NCBI RefSeq assembly: GCF_030412265.1
Contig: NZ_JAUHLN010000001.1
Coordinates: forward strand, 620,001 to 684,000
From: Fictibacillus terranigra
GTDB taxonomy: Bacteria; Bacillota; Bacilli; Bacillales; Fictibacillaceae
DNA length: 64,000 bases
Direction of reading: 5' to 3'
Shown here: positions 61,379 to 64,000 of the stretch, piece after piece
Layout of the letters: every line of letters begins with the position of its first letter
Numbering within the stretch: position 1 is the first letter of the stretch
Notes under the pieces: model-generated
What the model saw: the letters and a program-made list of their open reading frames with translations, nothing else
The model's database searches: none
Told to the model about the DNA's origin: nothing
Program-made: the position numbers and the translations under genes

Positions 61379-61428
61379 GGTGCCTGGCACCGTCATTACA
61401 CAAGTGTGTAAAAGCGGTGCCTGGCACC
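61379..61428 (+). repeat. 50-bp palindromic repeat, copy 7
   Basis: GGTGCCTGGCACC at both ends with centre TTACACAAGTGTGTAA, between the cold-shock gene and hpf. Confidence 0.92.
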
Positions 61429-61468
61429 ATTTGTCGATTATGTAAATGTTTTGTCAAGATATTTTAAA

Positions 61469-61495
61469 GTTTACACAGGAATTGATAAAGGGTAT
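61469..61495 (+). promoter_or_regulatory. Candidate sigma-B promoter of hpf
   Basis: GTTTAC, 15 nt, GGGTAT resembles the general-stress consensus GTTTAA-N12-15-GGGTAT. B. subtilis hpf (yvyD) is known to be sigma-B dependent, which supports the call. Confidence 0.55.
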
Positions 61496-61534
61496 ATCGA
61501 AATATATATACATCACGGAAGGAGGAGTTAAGAT

Positions 61535-62092
61535 ATGCAATTTAACATTCGTGGAGAAAACATTGAGGTGACTCCGGCTTTAAGGGAGTATGTAGAAAAG
61601 AAAGTTGCTAAACTTCAACGCTATTTTAACGAAACTCCGAACACTGACGCGCATGTCAACCTGAAGGTCTATAACAATGACCAATCCGTTGAGGTGACCA
61701 TCCCTATGACAGGGTTGCTGCTCCGTGCTGAGGAAAGCCATACGGATATGTATGCTGCAATTGACCTCGTAATTGAAAAATTAGAGCGTCAGATTCGTAA
61801 ACATAAAACAAAGGTGAACCGCCGTTCCAAACAAAACGGAGGCATTCATGAAATGATTGCCAACAGTGCAGACGCAACAACAACATTAGTCGTGGATGAC
61901 GAGGAAGATGACGAGTTTGAAATCGTCCGTGAAAAAAGATTTGATTTTAAACCGATGGATACTGAAGAAGCTATCCTGCAAATGGATCTGCTAGGCCATA
62001 ATTTTTTCGTTTATAATCATGCGGAAACCGGTACAACAAATGTGGTGTATAAACGCAGAGATGGAAAATATGGATTGATCAGCCCGGAATAA
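61535..62092 (+). CDS. hpf: Long-form ribosome hibernation promoting factor
   Basis: Binds 30S and dimerises 70S ribosomes to 100S in stationary phase. 185 residues: N-terminal beta-alpha domain (MQFNIRGENIEVTPALREYV; RSKQNGGIHEMI) joined by an acidic linker (VVDDEEDDEFEIVREKRFD) to the C-terminal dimerisation domain (KPMDTEEAILQMDLLGHNFF; RRDGKYGLI). GGAAGGAGGAG lies before the ATG. This is the distal end of the B. subtilis-like syntenic block. Confidence 0.95.
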   Translation: MQFNIRGENIEVTPALREYVEKKVAKLQRYFNETPNTDAHVNLKVYNNDQSVEVTIPMTGLLLRAEESHTDMYAAIDLVIEKLERQIRKHKTKVNRRSKQNGGIHEMIANSADATTTLVVDDEEDDEFEIVREKRFDFKPMDTEEAILQMDLLGHNFFVYNHAETGTTNVVYKRRDGKYGLISPE

Positions 62093-62106
62093 TCAACTAA
62101 AACAAA

Positions 62107-62151
62107 ACAGCCGGCCAAGGGACGCATCAATTGTCTTTTGCGCCGGTTTTT
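62107..62151 (+). terminator. hpf terminator
   Basis: GCCGGCC... pairs imperfectly with ...GCGCCGG over a loop of about 25 nt, followed by TTTTTT. Confidence 0.6.
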
Positions 62152-62238
62152 TAATGCCATCTTTTCATGTCCATTCAAAAAAGGACTTTGGCTGCTCAGC
62201 AAGAAATGAGTATAGAAAGATAAAAATGGGGGATCTGC

Positions 62239-63066
62239 ATGCTTTCAGAAAAACAGCTGTCACAAATAAAAAAACTTCAGCAGCAATGCGAATCATTCGA
62301 AAACCTGCGATTGAAACTGAACTGGGACATGCTTGAACAGCGGACGGATGAAAGAAAGGAGGACTTTTTTCATTATGAGGCAGGTGAATTAGCTGCATTT
62401 ATCGGCCTATACGGTTTCGGAAACAAAGTGGAGATGTGCGGCATGGTCTTTCCAGCACATAGGCGGAAAGGGATTTTCACCTCCTTATTTAAGGAAGCGG
62501 CGGAGGCTGTCAAATTCCAGCGATACGAACAGATCCTGCTGAATGCTCCCTCCACTTCACATACTGCAAAGGGATATTTAAAAAAGGTTCCTTGCCGTTT
62601 TGCCTTTTCAGAGCATCAGATGAGATGGCAGGAAGGGCCGATTCAGCTGGAAGAGGGGGTCACGTTAAGGCAATCTCGTCCCGAGGACTTTGCGTTTGAG
62701 GTTCAGATAGATGTGGATTGCTTTGGATTCCATCCCGATAAGGCCCATGAGTATAACCAAAGCATAAAGAACGACGATAGGCAGCAATTCTACATTATTG
62801 AGAACAATGGAAAAGCGGCAGGAAAAGTCCGGGTGGCTGCCGATTCAGGGGAGGCCTGGATCTATGGCTTTGCAGTTGCTCCATCCGAACAGGGGAAAGG
62901 GATCGGCCGTAAGATGCTGAAAACCATTATCGCCGATCAGCACCAGCAAGGGAACTCGGTTTTCCTGGAAGTGGAAGCGAAAAATAACCATGCCTTGAAG
63001 CTTTATGAAGCATGCGGCTTTAAAGTGTACTACACACAGGATTATTACCGTTTGTCCAATGGATGA
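62239..63066 (+). CDS. Tandem GNAT-family N-acetyltransferase
   Basis: 275 residues that contain two GNAT-like halves: a degenerate N-terminal one (FPAHRRKGIFTSLFKEAAEA, an acetyl-CoA loop of R-x-x-G-x-F type) and a C-terminal one with YGFAVAPSEQGKGIGRKML and NNHALKLYEACGFKVY, the usual motif A and B. Substrate unknown. GGGGGATCTGC precedes the ATG. Single-gene unit between hpf and a transporter gene. Confidence 0.85.
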   Translation: MLSEKQLSQIKKLQQQCESFENLRLKLNWDMLEQRTDERKEDFFHYEAGELAAFIGLYGFGNKVEMCGMVFPAHRRKGIFTSLFKEAAEAVKFQRYEQILLNAPSTSHTAKGYLKKVPCRFAFSEHQMRWQEGPIQLEEGVTLRQSRPEDFAFEVQIDVDCFGFHPDKAHEYNQSIKNDDRQQFYIIENNGKAAGKVRVAADSGEAWIYGFAVAPSEQGKGIGRKMLKTIIADQHQQGNSVFLEVEAKNNHALKLYEACGFKVYYTQDYYRLSNG

Positions 63067-63143
63067 ATCGGGTGAACACTCATTGTGTTTTTCTGCAATA
63101 ATGCCTATAATTTTACATGATCATGAAAAAGGGGATATTAACT

Positions 63144-64000
63144 ATGAAGAGTATTTTAAAGACCTATCGTTTTCCGCTCATTCTTCTGCTGGCAATCGTC
63201 ATCGGAAGCATCATCGGTTTTACGCAAGGTAAGGATGCAGCTGTATTAAAACCGTTTGGTGATATATTTTTGAATGCGATGTTTATGATCGTCGTACCGC
63301 TCGTTTTCTTTTCCATCTCATCCGCGATCGCTTCCATGGGCGGGGTCAAGCGTCTAGGGAAAGTCATGGGCTCCATGTTGGTTGTTTTCCTTTTTACAGG
63401 AGTCATTGCTTCCGTCGTCGCAATGGCTGGAGTTAAAATTTATTCTCCGTCAAAAGGCGTTAACATCGAGCTTGTAAAGCCTGAGGAGGCGGCAGAGAAA
63501 GTTTCACTCGGTGACCAGATCGTTCAAACACTGACCGTATCTGATTTCTCCGAATTGTTTTCACGCTCGAACATGCTCGCTCTAATTTTATTTTCTGTAT
63601 TGATGGGTGTGGCTGTTTCAATGATCGGTGGAAAAGGGAAACCATTCGCTGACTTCCTTAAATCAGGAAGCGAAGTGATGCTGAAGATGGTCAGCCTTGT
63701 GATGTATTATGCACCGATCGGTTTGGGGGCGTATTTTGCAGCATTGATCGGGGAGTTTGGACCAACTCTTCTAGGATCTTATCTGCGCGCCGTTCTGTAT
63801 TATTATCCTCTTGCTATTATCTATTTCTTTGGATTTTTCTCGCTATATGCTTATATGGCCAGTGGTAAAGCGGGTGTCCGCCACTTCTGGAAGAACATGC
63901 TTTCTCCATCATTGACGGCTCTTGCCACTTGCAGTTCAGCTGCTTCCATTCCTGTTAACCTTGAAGCCTCTAAGAAAATGGGTGTGCCGAATGATATTAG
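63144..64000 (+). CDS. Dicarboxylate/amino acid:cation symporter (DAACS), cut by window end
   Basis: Predicted sodium- or proton-coupled glutamate/dicarboxylate transporter. 285 codons are inside the window. Seen: the N-terminal segment RFPLILLLAIVIGSIIG, IFLNAMFMIVVPLVFFSIS, and the serine-rich reentrant loop ALATCSSAASIPVNLE characteristic of GltP/GltT/DctP. ATG 63144 follows AAAAAGGGGA. The rest, with the NMDGT-type motif, would lie beyond 64000. Confidence 0.9.
   Translation, partial: MKSILKTYRFPLILLLAIVIGSIIGFTQGKDAAVLKPFGDIFLNAMFMIVVPLVFFSISSAIASMGGVKRLGKVMGSMLVVFLFTGVIASVVAMAGVKIYSPSKGVNIELVKPEEAAEKVSLGDQIVQTLTVSDFSELFSRSNMLALILFSVLMGVAVSMIGGKGKPFADFLKSGSEVMLKMVSLVMYYAPIGLGAYFAALIGEFGPTLLGSYLRAVLYYYPLAIIYFFGFFSLYAYMASGKAGVRHFWKNMLSPSLTALATCSSAASIPVNLEASKKMGVPNDI

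Overview
The window looks like a chromosomal segment of a motile, naturally transformable, endospore-former-type Bacillaceae, most likely Fictibacillus or a close relative (inferred from gene order, gene content and about 45% G+C; no 16S is present). Its backbone follows the Bacillus subtilis tagO-tagV-yvyE-degSU-yviA-comF-yvyF-flgM-flgN-flgK-flgL-yviE-fliW-csrA-hag-flaG-fliD-fliS-fliT-hpf order, interrupted by accessory insertions.

1-14.8 kb is a surface-polysaccharide locus: three GT4-type glycosyltransferases, a Wzx-like flippase, an NAD-epimerase, a Wzy-like polymerase, a Wzz-like protein and TagO/WecA. Four genes (4088-6462 and 9369-11266) match the WbpA/WbpB/WbpE/WbpD route from UDP-GlcNAc to a UDP-2,3-diacetamido-glucuronic acid. 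15.1-19.4 kb is a secreted GH92 alpha-mannosidase with an upstream CRE, inserted between tagO and tagV. 19.7-30.5 kb holds tagV, yvyE, degS-degU, an inserted MHYT-PAS histidine kinase, a ROK kinase lacking its zinc motif, degV, comFA/comFC (no comFB) and yvyF.

30.5-40.5 kb is the late flagellar cluster with several sigma-D promoters. Its centrepiece is a flagellin gene (hag) whose 3' end is split by two sister group I introns without endonuclease ORFs. The second intron begins with a complete alternative flagellin C-terminus plus stop. Retained or spliced, that intron yields a 400-residue flagellin differing at only two residues, and the two coding tails are almost saturated for synonymous changes. 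This is the most unusual feature of the window.

40.7-64 kb is mosaic: an OatA-like acyltransferase, a giant polytopic membrane protein, an SDR, a divergent pair (XRE-TPR regulator and StyA-like FAD monooxygenase), dhaKLM, a decayed APC permease, tnrA with two TnrA boxes (one placed to activate lrgAB), an Fbp-like small protein, an M50 protease, a chemoreceptor, yqhV, a cold-shock gene, hpf, a GNAT protein and the start of a dicarboxylate symporter. Two decayed copies of a type VII (LXG-like) accessory gene sit at 43.0 and 51.0 kb. Seven copies of an exactly 50-bp palindromic repeat (five of them between 48 and 61 kb, plus one at 14.8 kb and one at 61.4 kb) and two 21-bp tandem arrays are scattered through gene borders.

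No rRNA, tRNA, CRISPR array or complete insertion sequence was found. Functions are assigned from motifs and synteny seen in the sequence; no database search was possible.
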